From contig NZ_CAUQDV010000001.1 in assembly GCF_963517015.1 (NCBI RefSeq), positions 750,001 to 814,000 on the forward strand: DNA of 64,000 bases, in the 5' to 3' direction. A program made the translations under genes and the position numbers. Below the pieces are notes generated by a model. It was not told the origin of the DNA, searched no databases, and worked only from the letters and a program-made list of their open reading frames with translations. Positions 40,306 through 48,987 of the stretch are shown piece by piece; within the stretch, counting starts at the first letter, position 1, and every line of letters begins with the position of its first letter. Origin of the DNA: an uncultured Devosia sp. (GTDB taxonomy: Bacteria; Pseudomonadota; Alphaproteobacteria; Rhizobiales; Devosiaceae).

Positions 40306-41313
40306 TCACCTGTGGCGAATTCGGGGATTGATCAGGGCGTAGAGCATGTCGACGATCAGGTTCACCGCCATGACGATGACGGCGACCATCATCAGCCCGC
40401 CCTGCACCACCGGGTAGTCACGCCGGCTGATAGAATCGACCATCCACTTGCCGATGCCCGGCCAGGAAAAGATGGTCTCCGTCAGGATGGCGCCGGTCAG
40501 CAGCCCGCCGATCTGCAGGCCAAGCGTCGTGACGATCGGGATCAGCGCGTTGCGGAAGGCGTGCTGGGAAACCACGCGATAGGGCGGAAGCCCCTTGGCG
40601 CGGGCGGTGCGCACATAGTCCTCGTTGAGAACCTCGAGCATGGCGGAACGCGTCTGTCGCGCCAGCACCGCCATGGGAATGGTGGCCAGCACGATCGAGG
40701 GCAGGATGAGGTGCTGCACGGCCGAGGTGAAGGCCCCCTTCTGCCCCGACATCAGGCTGTCGAACAGCATGAAGCCGGTGCTGTTGGGAAAGTAGTACAG
40801 CAGGGCGATACGGCCCGAGACAGGCGTCCAGCCCAGCGTGCCGGAAAAGAAGATGATGAGCAGCAGGCCCCACCAGAAGATGGGCATGGAATAGCCGGTC
40901 AGCGCGATGCTCATCGACAGCTGGTCGAACAGTGAGCCGCGCTTTGCGGCCGCCAGGACGCCCAGCGGAATGCCGATCGCTGCCGCGAGAATAATAGCGC
41001 ACGCGGCCAGCTCGATCGTGGCCGGAAACAGGGTCATGAATTCCTGGAACACCGGCTTCTTGGTGACCAGGGACGAGCCGATGTCGCCCTGGAAGATCCT
41101 GCCGACGAAATCGAGATACTGCACCCAGATCGGGCGGTCGAAACCGAACTGGGCCATGAGCTCGGCGTGGCGTTCCGGGGTCAGGCCGCGCTCGCCGGCC
41201 ATCAGCATGACCGGATCTCCGGGCAGGATTCGCACGAAGCCGAAGGCGACGATCGTGATGCCGATAAAGGTCGGGATGATGACCAGGAGTTTTCGGAGCA
41301 AGAAGCTAATCAT
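40306..41313 (-). CDS. ABC transporter permease (DppB-like)
   Basis: 335 aa with six membrane helices. N-terminal LLRKLLVIIPTFIGITIVAF and PGDPVMLMAGERG are typical of B-type peptide permeases. The EAA motif is in YVRTARAKGLPPYRVVSQHA, followed by RNALIPIVTTLGLQIGGLL and ETIFSWPGIG. It forms the translocation pore with the DppC-like subunit. It lies about 100 bases behind the RidA gene in the same operon. Confidence 0.92.
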   Translation of the reverse strand: MISFLLRKLLVIIPTFIGITIVAFGFVRILPGDPVMLMAGERGLTPERHAELMAQFGFDRPIWVQYLDFVGRIFQGDIGSSLVTKKPVFQEFMTLFPATIELAACAIILAAAIGIPLGVLAAAKRGSLFDQLSMSIALTGYSMPIFWWGLLLIIFFSGTLGWTPVSGRIALLYYFPNSTGFMLFDSLMSGQKGAFTSAVQHLILPSIVLATIPMAVLARQTRSAMLEVLNEDYVRTARAKGLPPYRVVSQHAFRNALIPIVTTLGLQIGGLLTGAILTETIFSWPGIGKWMVDSISRRDYPVVQGGLMMVAVIVMAVNLIVDMLYALINPRIRHR

Positions 41314-41415
41314 ATACAGGGGCCGCCCTGGTGAAGACTGGAGCGGGATATGCGATCATCCCGCTCCGTGATGGTGTCGCGCGCGGACTATGGCTCCGGC
41401 GCGTCGGTCGATGGA

Positions 41416-41772
41416 TCAGGCGGATTGCGGCATCGCGGCAATCGAAGTGATTTCGATCAGGCGCTTGGGGTCGCCCAGGTCGGCAACGCCGATCGTGGCG
41501 CGCGCGGGAAGCTCTTCGCCCAGCCATTCCAGCCAGGCCTCGTTCATCTCTTCCTTCTTGCTCATGTCGGTGATGTAGATTCGCGCCTGCAGCAACTGGG
41601 TCTTGTCGGTCCCGGCCTCGGCCATCAGCGTATCCAGCTTCTGGCAGATTTCGCGTGTCTGGTCGCCCATGCCCTTGTCCAGGTCATGTGCTGCGTGCCC
41701 CCCGATGTAGAGCACGCCGTTATGCTCGACGGCGCCGTGCATGATCCGAGCCTTTTTATGCCGCTTGATCAT
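41416..41772 (-). CDS. RidA/YjgF-family deaminase
   Basis: 118 aa. RidA proteins hydrolyse reactive enamine/imine intermediates released by PLP enzymes and flavin amine oxidases. IYITDMSKKEEMNEAWLEWL, then ARATIGVADLGDPKRLIEI contains the Arg that binds the substrate carboxylate. Its place behind a DadA-like amine-oxidising flavoprotein fits clearance of the imino acid made by that enzyme. Trimeric and cytosolic by family precedent. Confidence 0.9.
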   Translation of the reverse strand: MIKRHKKARIMHGAVEHNGVLYIGGHAAHDLDKGMGDQTREICQKLDTLMAEAGTDKTQLLQARIYITDMSKKEEMNEAWLEWLGEELPARATIGVADLGDPKRLIEITSIAAMPQSA

Positions 41773-41840
41773 TTTGAAGTCCTTGTTTCTTTAGGAAGTA
41801 AACTGTGTCGCAGCAATGCTTTGCTGCGATGCACGAGGGA

Positions 41841-42947
41841 TCAGGCGCGTTGCGGCGCATAGGCGTCGACGGGCAGCTCGGTGGCTTTGCCCTGGACGAT
41901 GTCGGCCAGCAACTTGCCCGCATAGGGGCCGATCGAGATACCGCCCGCGCCCAGCCCGTTGCCGACGCTGAGCCCTTCGACGCCCGGCACGCGGCCAAAG
42001 ATCGGCTTGATGCTGGGTCCGGCGGGGCGGAACCCGATGCGGGTCTCGATGATCTCGGCATCCACCAGTCCCGGCGCGATGGCCATGCCGGCGGCAAGCA
42101 CCTCGGCCTGTCCGACTGCCGTGACGCGGTAGTCGAAGCCTGAATCGTCTTCGCGCGTCGCTCCGACGACGACGCGGCTGTCATCAAAGGTCAGCATGTA
42201 GTGGCTGGACATGGGCAGCAGCACGGGCCAGTGCCCGGTGACCACGCCCGCCAGGCGCAGATGGATGATTTGGCCCTTCTGCGGCTTGACGGGATGGACG
42301 ATCCCCACCGGCCCCAGGATTTGCGAGGCCCAGGCGCCACCGGCAACGACAATCTCGTCGCCCGGCACGATCTGACCGGCGCCATCGCGGCAGCGCACGC
42401 GGCCATCAACGATCTCGAGGGTCGCATAGTCGTTGCGATACTCGGCGCCAAGGGTAACGGCGGCGCGCACCATGGCGGCCGACAGCAGGCGGGCATCGAC
42501 ACGCGCCCCGCCGGGAATGAAATAGGCCTCGAGCCCGTCGCGCAGCACCGGAAAGCGGGCTTTCGCCTCGGCATTGGACAGCAATTGCACGTCGCCGGCC
42601 TCGGGGGCACTGGCCACGCGGCGGGTGATCCGCTCTCCGGCTGCCTTGAATTCGCTCTCGTCGGTGGCGGTCACTAACGCGCCCACCTTGCGATAGCCAA
42701 GGTCGGTTTCGCCCGCGGCATGGAGGCTGCCGATCAATTCGTCATAAAAGCGCGCCCCGGCCGCATACATGTCGTACCACTCGGCATCCTCGATACGTGT
42801 GGCCCAGGGGCAGACGATGCCGGCTCCCGCCATGGTCGCCTTGCCGGGATGGGCATGATCGATGATGGTGACTTCGACCCCGTTGCGGGCCAGCTGGTAG
42901 GCAGTGCTTGCGCCGAACATGCCGGCGCCGATGACGATTACTCGCAT
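41841..42947 (-). CDS. FAD-dependent D-amino-acid dehydrogenase/oxidase (DadA-like)
   Basis: 368 aa from ATG 42947 (MRVIVIGAGMFGASTAYQLA), the dinucleotide-binding GxGxxG at the very start. The DAO fold continues with VDARLLSAAMVRAA, EIVVAGGAWASQIL, PVKPQKGQIIHLR and the FAD-closing GLSVGNGLGAGGISIGPYAG. It should oxidise a D-amino acid, N-alkylated amino acid or opine to an imino/oxo acid. The neighbouring binding protein and RidA fit uptake then oxidation of one such compound. The upstream frame (Arg-rich) is not part of the protein. Confidence 0.88.
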   Translation of the reverse strand: MRVIVIGAGMFGASTAYQLARNGVEVTIIDHAHPGKATMAGAGIVCPWATRIEDAEWYDMYAAGARFYDELIGSLHAAGETDLGYRKVGALVTATDESEFKAAGERITRRVASAPEAGDVQLLSNAEAKARFPVLRDGLEAYFIPGGARVDARLLSAAMVRAAVTLGAEYRNDYATLEIVDGRVRCRDGAGQIVPGDEIVVAGGAWASQILGPVGIVHPVKPQKGQIIHLRLAGVVTGHWPVLLPMSSHYMLTFDDSRVVVGATREDDSGFDYRVTAVGQAEVLAAGMAIAPGLVDAEIIETRIGFRPAGPSIKPIFGRVPGVEGLSVGNGLGAGGISIGPYAGKLLADIVQGKATELPVDAYAPQRA

Positions 42948-43069
42948 GAAAACTAACTCTGCTTGAGGTCCACGACGACGCAAGCGCAGGCGCATTGCAG
43001 GCGCGTCAATCCGGGCTAATGGAGAGAATGGCGCCTGCCGGGATCGGCAGGCGCTACGATGGCGGAAAC

Positions 43070-44671
43070 TTAGTCGACCGTTACGCCCGACATCCGCGAC
43101 GTCCCAAAGATGGCCGGAACAAAGCCCTCGACGGTCTTGCCCACGGCGATCTGTTGATCGGCGCCGCCAAACATGACGGCCGCATACTCGTCATGGAGGA
43201 TCTGCTGGGCTTCGACGTAGAGCGCTGCGCGCTTGGCCTGGTCGGTGATGGCGCCGGCCTCGGCCATAGTCGCGATGAACTCGTCATTGCACCATGCGCC
43301 GATATTGGACGGGCTGGGCGTACCGGCCGAGTCGCAGGTGAAGTAATTGTTCGGGATCTGGCTGGGATCGGGGAAGTCGTAGATGCCGCCAAACATTCCG
43401 ACTTCGGACTCGAGCGCGCGCGCACGCTGGATATACTCGGCCCATTCGTAGGTCACGATTTCCGCTTCAACCCCAATGGCAGCCCAGTCCTCCTGCACCA
43501 TCTCGGCGGCACGGCGGCCGTTGGGCATATAGGGACGCGACACCGGCACGGCCCAGAGCTGGGTCTGGAAACCATCGGCATAGCCAGCTTCGGTCAGCAG
43601 CTGCTTGGCCTTTTCCGGGTCGTAGTCGTAGGCGGGCAGATCGGCCGCGCCCCAGAATTCGGGGGGAACCACGGCGCCAGTCACATGACCCATGCCGTTG
43701 AAAACCACCTCGACCAAGGGCTCCATGTTGATGGCATGGGCAAGCGCCTGGCGAACGCGAGCGTCCTGGAACTTTTCCATAGTGAAATTGAAGGTCAAAA
43801 AGCCCGACGAGGCGACCTTAGCGACCACGAGGTCGAGGTTGTTACTAGCTTCGATCAGCGGCGCATCGGCCAGGTTAGGATAGAAGGAGATGAGGCATTC
43901 GCCGGCCAGCGCTCGCTGCACGCGCACCGATGCGTCGGGGCTGATGGCCATGATGATGGCGTCGACCATTGGCGTGTTTTCGGCAATGCCCTGCTCGGCG
44001 CCCCAGGTCCCGGCGAAGGGGATGAGACGAACCACCGCATCGGTCTGGTAGGCCTGCAGCTGGAACGGGCCGGTGCCGACCGGATCGCGGTCGAGCAGGT
44101 CCGGCGTGCCGGCAGCCAGCAGCTGTTCAGCATATTCGGCCGAGGTGATCTTGAGCGAGCCATGCGCCATGATGCCGGTGAACGGCGCCAGCGGCTGCTT
44201 CAGCGTGAAGGCAACGGTATAGTCATCGACCTTTTCCACCGACTCCAGGGCGTCGGCGAGCTTGGTGCTGAAGGTGATGAAATTGCCGCCATTGACGGTG
44301 TGGTACGGGTGCTCGGCATCCGTCATGCGGTCGAAGGTGAAGATGACGTCGTCGGCATTGAATTCGCGCGTGGGCGAGAAACTCTGCGTGGTCTGCCATT
44401 TCACGCCCTGCCGCAGCTTGAACGTATAGGTCAGGCCATCGTCCGAAACAGTCCAACTCTGGGCCAGCGCCGGCTCGATCTGCGAACCGCCGCGCTCGAC
44501 GGCCACCAAGCCATCGTAAATCTGCCCGAGCACGGTCGACGTCGTGCCATTGCTGGTCAGTTGCGGGTTGAACGTTTCGGGGGCGCCTTCGAGGCAAACG
44601 GTCAGCGTTCCGGCAAAGGCTGGCGTCGCAAGGCCGGCCATCACGGCTGCGGTAGCAAGAGTTCTTTTCAT
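43070..44671 (-). CDS. periplasmic substrate-binding protein (SBP_bac_5, Dpp/Opp type)
   Basis: 533-aa class C binding protein. Signal peptide MKRTLATAAVMAGLATPAFA, then LTVCLEGAPETFNPQL as in DppA/SapA-like proteins. Conserved GGSQIEPALAQSWTVSDDGL and YTFKLRQGVKW are present. It delivers the ligand to the four ABC subunits encoded downstream. First gene of the operon; divergent from the LysR gene over 180 bases. Two cysteines (FTCDSAG, GAWCND) may form a disulfide, as in DppA. Confidence 0.93.
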   Translation of the reverse strand: MKRTLATAAVMAGLATPAFAGTLTVCLEGAPETFNPQLTSNGTTSTVLGQIYDGLVAVERGGSQIEPALAQSWTVSDDGLTYTFKLRQGVKWQTTQSFSPTREFNADDVIFTFDRMTDAEHPYHTVNGGNFITFSTKLADALESVEKVDDYTVAFTLKQPLAPFTGIMAHGSLKITSAEYAEQLLAAGTPDLLDRDPVGTGPFQLQAYQTDAVVRLIPFAGTWGAEQGIAENTPMVDAIIMAISPDASVRVQRALAGECLISFYPNLADAPLIEASNNLDLVVAKVASSGFLTFNFTMEKFQDARVRQALAHAINMEPLVEVVFNGMGHVTGAVVPPEFWGAADLPAYDYDPEKAKQLLTEAGYADGFQTQLWAVPVSRPYMPNGRRAAEMVQEDWAAIGVEAEIVTYEWAEYIQRARALESEVGMFGGIYDFPDPSQIPNNYFTCDSAGTPSPSNIGAWCNDEFIATMAEAGAITDQAKRAALYVEAQQILHDEYAAVMFGGADQQIAVGKTVEGFVPAIFGTSRMSGVTVD

Positions 44672-44799
44672 TGATACGTCTCCAGATCCTTCCCGCCATC
44701 ATTCAGGTCAGCAAGGCACATCGATCGGTATGCACCCCGTTGACCTTCCCTGCGAATGCTGGTCGGGTTCCATGGTCAATGAAGCTGGCCAACAGAATG

Positions 44800-44815
44800 A
44801 ATGTCAAATATCATT
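44800..44815. promoter_or_regulatory. possible LysR box
   Basis: AATG-TCAAATAT-CATT, a short dyad of the T-N11-A kind in the 180-base divergent gap, 37 bases before the LysR start. Weak evidence based on position and symmetry. Confidence 0.3.
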
Positions 44816-44851
44816 TGGGCGTAGCAATATAACAAAAGCTCATGTTGTCCG

Positions 44852-45739
44852 ATGAACATCCGCCAGATCGAAGCCTTTCACGCGGTTATGGAAACCGGCT
44901 CCGCCACGCGCGCCGCCGAGCGCCTAAACATCTCTCAGCCCGCAATTTCCAAGCTGGTCAAGGCCTTCTCCGAGACCTGCGGCTTCGCGCTGTTCCAGCG
45001 CAAGGGCGGCCAGATGGTGCCGACCCGCGAGGCGCAGGTTCTGGCGGGCGAGGTGACCAAGGTTTTTTCCGGGGCCAACCGGATCCGGGACGTGGCGCGG
45101 GCGCTGCGCGAGCACGAATGGGGCGACATTTCCATTGCGGCGCCTCCGGCATTTTCCATCGGTTTCCTCCCCAGAATTCTCGCGGACAGCATGCATTTGT
45201 CCGACCTGCGTGTGCAAATCTTGTCACGCACCTCGCCTCAGATCGTCGAAATGGTCGCCGGTCAGCAGGTCGATATTGGCCTCAGCGTAATCGAGCCCAA
45301 TCACCCCGATATCAGCAGCAGGTTGCTGGTGACCTTTTCGCTAGTATGCCTCTTGCCTGTGAACCACCCGCTCGCTGCAAAAAAGCAGATCCATATCAAT
45401 GATTTGCGCAATGAACCTTTCATCTCCCTGCCATCCAGCGACTGCTCATTCTCACGGGCAGAACGCGCGTTCCAGCTGTCGGGCGGGGCGATGAGACGCA
45501 AGATTGAGGTACCTTTTTCTGAAACGGCAGCGATGCTTGTTGCGCAGGGGGCGGGTGTCGCTGTCGTGCCGCCGTTTGCAGGCATCGACATCGATCCCAG
45601 CCTTGTGGCGCGCCGAGCGATTCAACCCGTCGAGCAAACCGATTTGTGGCTGATCAAACCTAAACAGCGGCAAGCGCCCTTGGTCGTTGGATTGATTGAA
45701 GAATTGCTTAGCAAGGCTTTTTCTACAATCGGCGCTTGA
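44852..45739 (+). CDS. LysR-family regulator of the adjacent catabolic operon
   Basis: 295 aa. The N-terminal winged HTH (MNIRQIEAFHAVMETGSATR, then LNISQPAISKLVKAFSE) is followed by a periplasmic-binding-like sensor domain (about 90-290; IVEMVAGQQVDIGLSV, AQGAGVAVVPPFAGID). It is close in style to the NocR/OccR/ArgP-type activators of opine and amino-acid operons. Divergent from the binding-protein gene and expected to activate it on binding the imported compound or its product. Confidence 0.9.
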   Translation: MNIRQIEAFHAVMETGSATRAAERLNISQPAISKLVKAFSETCGFALFQRKGGQMVPTREAQVLAGEVTKVFSGANRIRDVARALREHEWGDISIAAPPAFSIGFLPRILADSMHLSDLRVQILSRTSPQIVEMVAGQQVDIGLSVIEPNHPDISSRLLVTFSLVCLLPVNHPLAAKKQIHINDLRNEPFISLPSSDCSFSRAERAFQLSGGAMRRKIEVPFSETAAMLVAQGAGVAVVPPFAGIDIDPSLVARRAIQPVEQTDLWLIKPKQRQAPLVVGLIEELLSKAFSTIGA

Positions 45740-46277
45740 AGGGAGGCTCAGAATGCGTTGGCGCTCGTTGAGCCGTCACGGTTTATACTCCGCTCTCTGG
45801 CCCATTTCAGCCGTTTACGGCACTTGATCTTCCGGCAAGTTTGGGGTCGTTTGCGGACTGGCAGGTCTCAGGAACAATGCGACGGAAGCAAACTCCGCGT
45901 GCGAACAATCTAATGACGCAGATGGGGCCGGTACCGGTCCGTCCGGTTTTGGTATCCGGACGATCAAAGCAGTCATTGCGAGCGCGGTCGTGCAGTTGAC
46001 CGATTTGGGGCCGGTAACGGACTGGCAGGTTATCGTGCAAGATGTTGTATAGCGGACCTTCAGTGCTGTACCCCAAGATCCGTTTTGGCGAAAATCGAGG
46101 TTCGCCCAGTTACGCCATCCATGACACGCCTGTGGTGGCCCGCGTCCTAAAAAGTGTTCTGCATACCCAAGCCTGTCACTTCAGAATGCGGTGTTGCGGG
46201 CGGCGGAGTTACCATCCTTCCGCCGAGCGTAATGCAAAAAAAATCGGACCACATAAATGTCGGACGCAGCCCATAAT
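45740..46277. other. 540-base gap before the CBASS locus
   Basis: No supported gene. A 13-base direct repeat CGGACTGGCAGGT occurs at 45854 and 46018. The gap separates the catabolic operon from the defence locus and could hold one boundary of the inserted locus. Confidence 0.45.
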
Positions 46278-47468
46278 TTACGCCAATTCGACCGGAGCGA
46301 CGGACGCCGGAGTGGCGGTCCGTTCGGGCTTGTCCAGGTCGAATGCCACTCTTTTCAAAGTGCCCGGACGATAGCTGGCGTTGGCCCAGCGCCTTCGTGT
46401 AGACGGCGCCACGTCAGACAGAAGCTGTGGGCCAGTCCGGTCTTTCTGCACCATCGACATTACCCAGGATGTGAACGACCATTTCTGCGAGGTAATGTTT
46501 ACCAACGGGGCGGCATTATCGACCGACCGCTCTGCCGCCTCGAGGAATGCAGCGGGTAATTGAAGGCCTTTAGCCATCGCACCCTCCACCATCCACTTGA
46601 GAGCATTGTCAGAAAGCCCGGTGATGTCTCCACCCCCGCCGACCGATCCGTGGTCGCCAGGGAACCAAAGCTGCTGGTAGGGCGGCTCCATGCCATCGGG
46701 TTGGCGGGCGTTCAACTCGTCCAAGTTATCCCAGGGAGCTTCGGGAAATGTTGCGCGACGCTCATCGATGGCGATGGCGTGACGCGCCGATGCTACACTG
46801 CTGGACAGTGCGAAGTCGTGGAAGGTGTACTTCCTGTTAAAAAGCTTCGAGATCCACAGGAACGACGGCACACCCATGGCGCCCACCGTATCCCAGACGC
46901 CCAGATAGGTAATCTTGAGCGGCACTGCCTCGGTGAGGGACGTCTCGGGGTGGTGCAGCTTGCGCCATTCGCGCTCGGCACCGCCGGTCGTGACGCTCCT
47001 CGAATTTTCCCAGCGGAAGGCACAGTTCTCAGGGGCGTCGGGGTGTCCGGTAGCGCCACGGTTCTGGTAGCGCTTGATCGCCTCGGGCAACATGTGGATG
47101 CGATCGCGGTCCAGGATGCCGACCGAGCGGATCATGCCAGCCAACGAGCGCGCGGTATGCGCACCGCGAGAGAAGCCGAAGATATATATCTCGTCGCCAG
47201 GACGGTAGTTGAACACCAGATTCTTATAAGCCTCGACGACGTTCTGGAGCAGGCCCCAGCCGAACATGCCACCGCCCAGGCGGTCGATTTTCTTGGCGAG
47301 GGTACCCGTGCCGCGCCCTGTTCCTACGCCTTCCAGGTAAAACACTACCTGCGAAATACCGTCATTGGCCACGCCTGGGATGGCGCGGGCGAGTTTCAAG
47401 ACATTGGTTGGATACGCGGACTCGATATGGTTCCAAGTGCCATCGCAGCAGAAAAAAAGTCTTCTCAT
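46278..47468 (-). CDS. DUF2235 serine hydrolase (Tle1-like), possible second CBASS effector
   Basis: 396 aa, ATG 47468 with AAGGAG upstream. DUF2235 is the fold of Tle1 phospholipases. The start RLFFCCDGTWN is diagnostic. The nucleophile is in IFGFSRGAHTARSLAGMI (G-F-S-R-G), the acid in YLGVWDTVGAMG, the His in WFPGDHGSVGGG. No secretion signal. Last gene of the CD-NTase operon, 11 bases behind the patatin gene. It could be a phospholipase effector acting from inside, or an auxiliary enzyme. Confidence 0.85.
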   Translation of the reverse strand: MRRLFFCCDGTWNHIESAYPTNVLKLARAIPGVANDGISQVVFYLEGVGTGRGTGTLAKKIDRLGGGMFGWGLLQNVVEAYKNLVFNYRPGDEIYIFGFSRGAHTARSLAGMIRSVGILDRDRIHMLPEAIKRYQNRGATGHPDAPENCAFRWENSRSVTTGGAEREWRKLHHPETSLTEAVPLKITYLGVWDTVGAMGVPSFLWISKLFNRKYTFHDFALSSSVASARHAIAIDERRATFPEAPWDNLDELNARQPDGMEPPYQQLWFPGDHGSVGGGGDITGLSDNALKWMVEGAMAKGLQLPAAFLEAAERSVDNAAPLVNITSQKWSFTSWVMSMVQKDRTGPQLLSDVAPSTRRRWANASYRPGTLKRVAFDLDKPERTATPASVAPVELA

Positions 47469-47479
47469 GATCGATCTCC

Positions 47480-48529
47480 TTACGACAACGGGCACTTGGT
47501 GTAGGCATCGGCAGCATCGCCCAGGAACATGGACTTGACCTGCTGCCCGGAACTTGCGGCCATGCTTCGTGCGACATTGGGCAGTTCACGGATCGCCCTG
47601 TCGACATCATCCAATCCGATCGGCCGGTCGCCTTCCGATGGATCGATGCGCAGGACATTCTGGCGGCCGATCAGTAGGCCGGCCTGGCCCAATGCGTCGT
47701 GGGACTGCGCCTTCACCGCCGCGCGGAAAAGCGCGGGTCCACCAGCACGGAGCGGATTGGTCCAACCGAAGACGCCGGCGTTCTGAAGGCTCGTGGTCGA
47801 GAACAGATCGTCCCCGGTGCCCAAGCTTAGGATGCGGATGTTCTCGGGCGGCACGTCGTAGCAGGCCAGAGCATCTACCAGCGCCACCATGATCGGATTG
47901 TTGGCCCAGATGCCGCCGTCCACCATCATGTGGCCATCGTTCTCAACGCCCGCGTAAATGGTGGGTGCAGCCGCAGTATGAAGCGCCGCGTGGGCGACCT
48001 TCACGTGGCGATCGCGTTTGTAGTCGGGATGATGCGGGGTCTTGTAGATATAGGGCTCGCCGTAGGTACCCTCGAAGCTCGGGATCACCAGGCGAACCTT
48101 CGCATCGTCGATCAGCATGTCGCCGAAGACGTCGAGCAGCTGGGCCTTGAGTCCGGCCTGGTCGTGCTTCGCCTTGCCGATCCAGCGGCTCATGCGCATC
48201 CACCCGGCCAATCCACGATCGGATGGAAAGATGGCGCGGCCGCGCTGGGTATAGATCTTCATGGCCTCGGCACCGGTCATGCCCTTGGCGAGGCCCAACG
48301 CGATGATGCCGCCCGTGGAGGTCCCGGCGACCATGTCAAAGTTCTGGGCGATGGAGCCACCGCCGAGAAAATTGCGCTCGATCTCTGCCAGGTACGAGGC
48401 AGGCAGCAAGCCCTTGATACCCCCACCGTCGATGGACAGGATGCGGAAAAGGCGATCCTGCGCCCAAGGCTGCTTGACGCGGGTGCTGTGAAGAGTGCCG
48501 TCTGAGCGACGGGGAGCGATATAGTTCAT
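47480..48529 (-). CDS. capV: patatin-like phospholipase, CBASS effector (CapV type)
   Basis: 349 aa. The oxyanion glycine loop is ILSIDGGGIKGLLPASYLAE, the nucleophile is in VAGTSTGGIIALG, and the Asp of the dyad is in MVDGGIWANNPIMVAL. In CBASS such enzymes are activated by the cyclic nucleotide from the adjacent CD-NTase and degrade the inner membrane, killing the infected cell. Its ATG overlaps the stop of the E2-like gene (ATGA). The whole length fits CapV-like proteins. Confidence 0.9.
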   Translation of the reverse strand: MNYIAPRRSDGTLHSTRVKQPWAQDRLFRILSIDGGGIKGLLPASYLAEIERNFLGGGSIAQNFDMVAGTSTGGIIALGLAKGMTGAEAMKIYTQRGRAIFPSDRGLAGWMRMSRWIGKAKHDQAGLKAQLLDVFGDMLIDDAKVRLVIPSFEGTYGEPYIYKTPHHPDYKRDRHVKVAHAALHTAAAPTIYAGVENDGHMMVDGGIWANNPIMVALVDALACYDVPPENIRILSLGTGDDLFSTTSLQNAGVFGWTNPLRAGGPALFRAAVKAQSHDALGQAGLLIGRQNVLRIDPSEGDRPIGLDDVDRAIRELPNVARSMAASSGQQVKSMFLGDAADAYTKCPLS

Positions 48530-48987
48530 GATGTCACCTCGTCGGTCTGTTGAGTGATCTTCTGCGGTACCGGGTCACCAGGGTGGCGCCCGCCGCCGAG
48601 CCATTTCCCGGTCAAGGACCAGGTTTCGTAGAAATAGAGCCAGTCGCCGATCCACGGCACGGTGGTGCGGGAGATGGCCATGCTTGCGTTCCATTCCTTC
48701 TGCACAGGGTCAAAGAGGCAGAGGAATGGTTTATCGCCGCGCCAATAGACGTGGGGCAGCGGACCGTCCTTGAAGTCTGGCCTTTCGCGCAATGCGGGTC
48801 GAAGGACGCTGACCCAGGGGAAGATATCCCCCTGGGTGAACTTGATTTCGACCGTGAAGGTCTGATGCTCAGCCTCCATGGTCCCACGCCAAACGACGGT
48901 ATCGTCAGTCTGGGTGCGCACCTTGAACTGCGGCCAATCCTGCTGCATCGAGGCGACCTGTGCCGGAATACCCATGATGTCGGTCAC
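48526..48987 (-). CDS. E2-like conjugating protein of a short type II CBASS
   Basis: 153 aa. The block LPHVYWRG, FLCLFDP, EWNASM, TTVPW, DWLYFYETWSLTGKWLGGG matches the stand-alone E2-like proteins of short type II CBASS, as I know them. A single cysteine (Cys90 in FLCLFDP) is the candidate catalytic residue. These proteins modify the CD-NTase to raise its activity, without the E1 and JAB genes of full type II systems; neither is present here. It overlaps both neighbours by four bases, so expression is coupled. Confidence 0.8.
   Translation of the reverse strand: MTDIMGIPAQVASMQQDWPQFKVRTQTDDTVVWRGTMEAEHQTFTVEIKFTQGDIFPWVSVLRPALRERPDFKDGPLPHVYWRGDKPFLCLFDPVQKEWNASMAISRTTVPWIGDWLYFYETWSLTGKWLGGGRHPGDPVPQKITQQTDEVTS

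Noticed and set aside
42995..44674. 559-codon open frame on the plus strand
   Set aside because: Shadow of the substrate-binding protein gene, which has a signal peptide and family motifs on the other strand.
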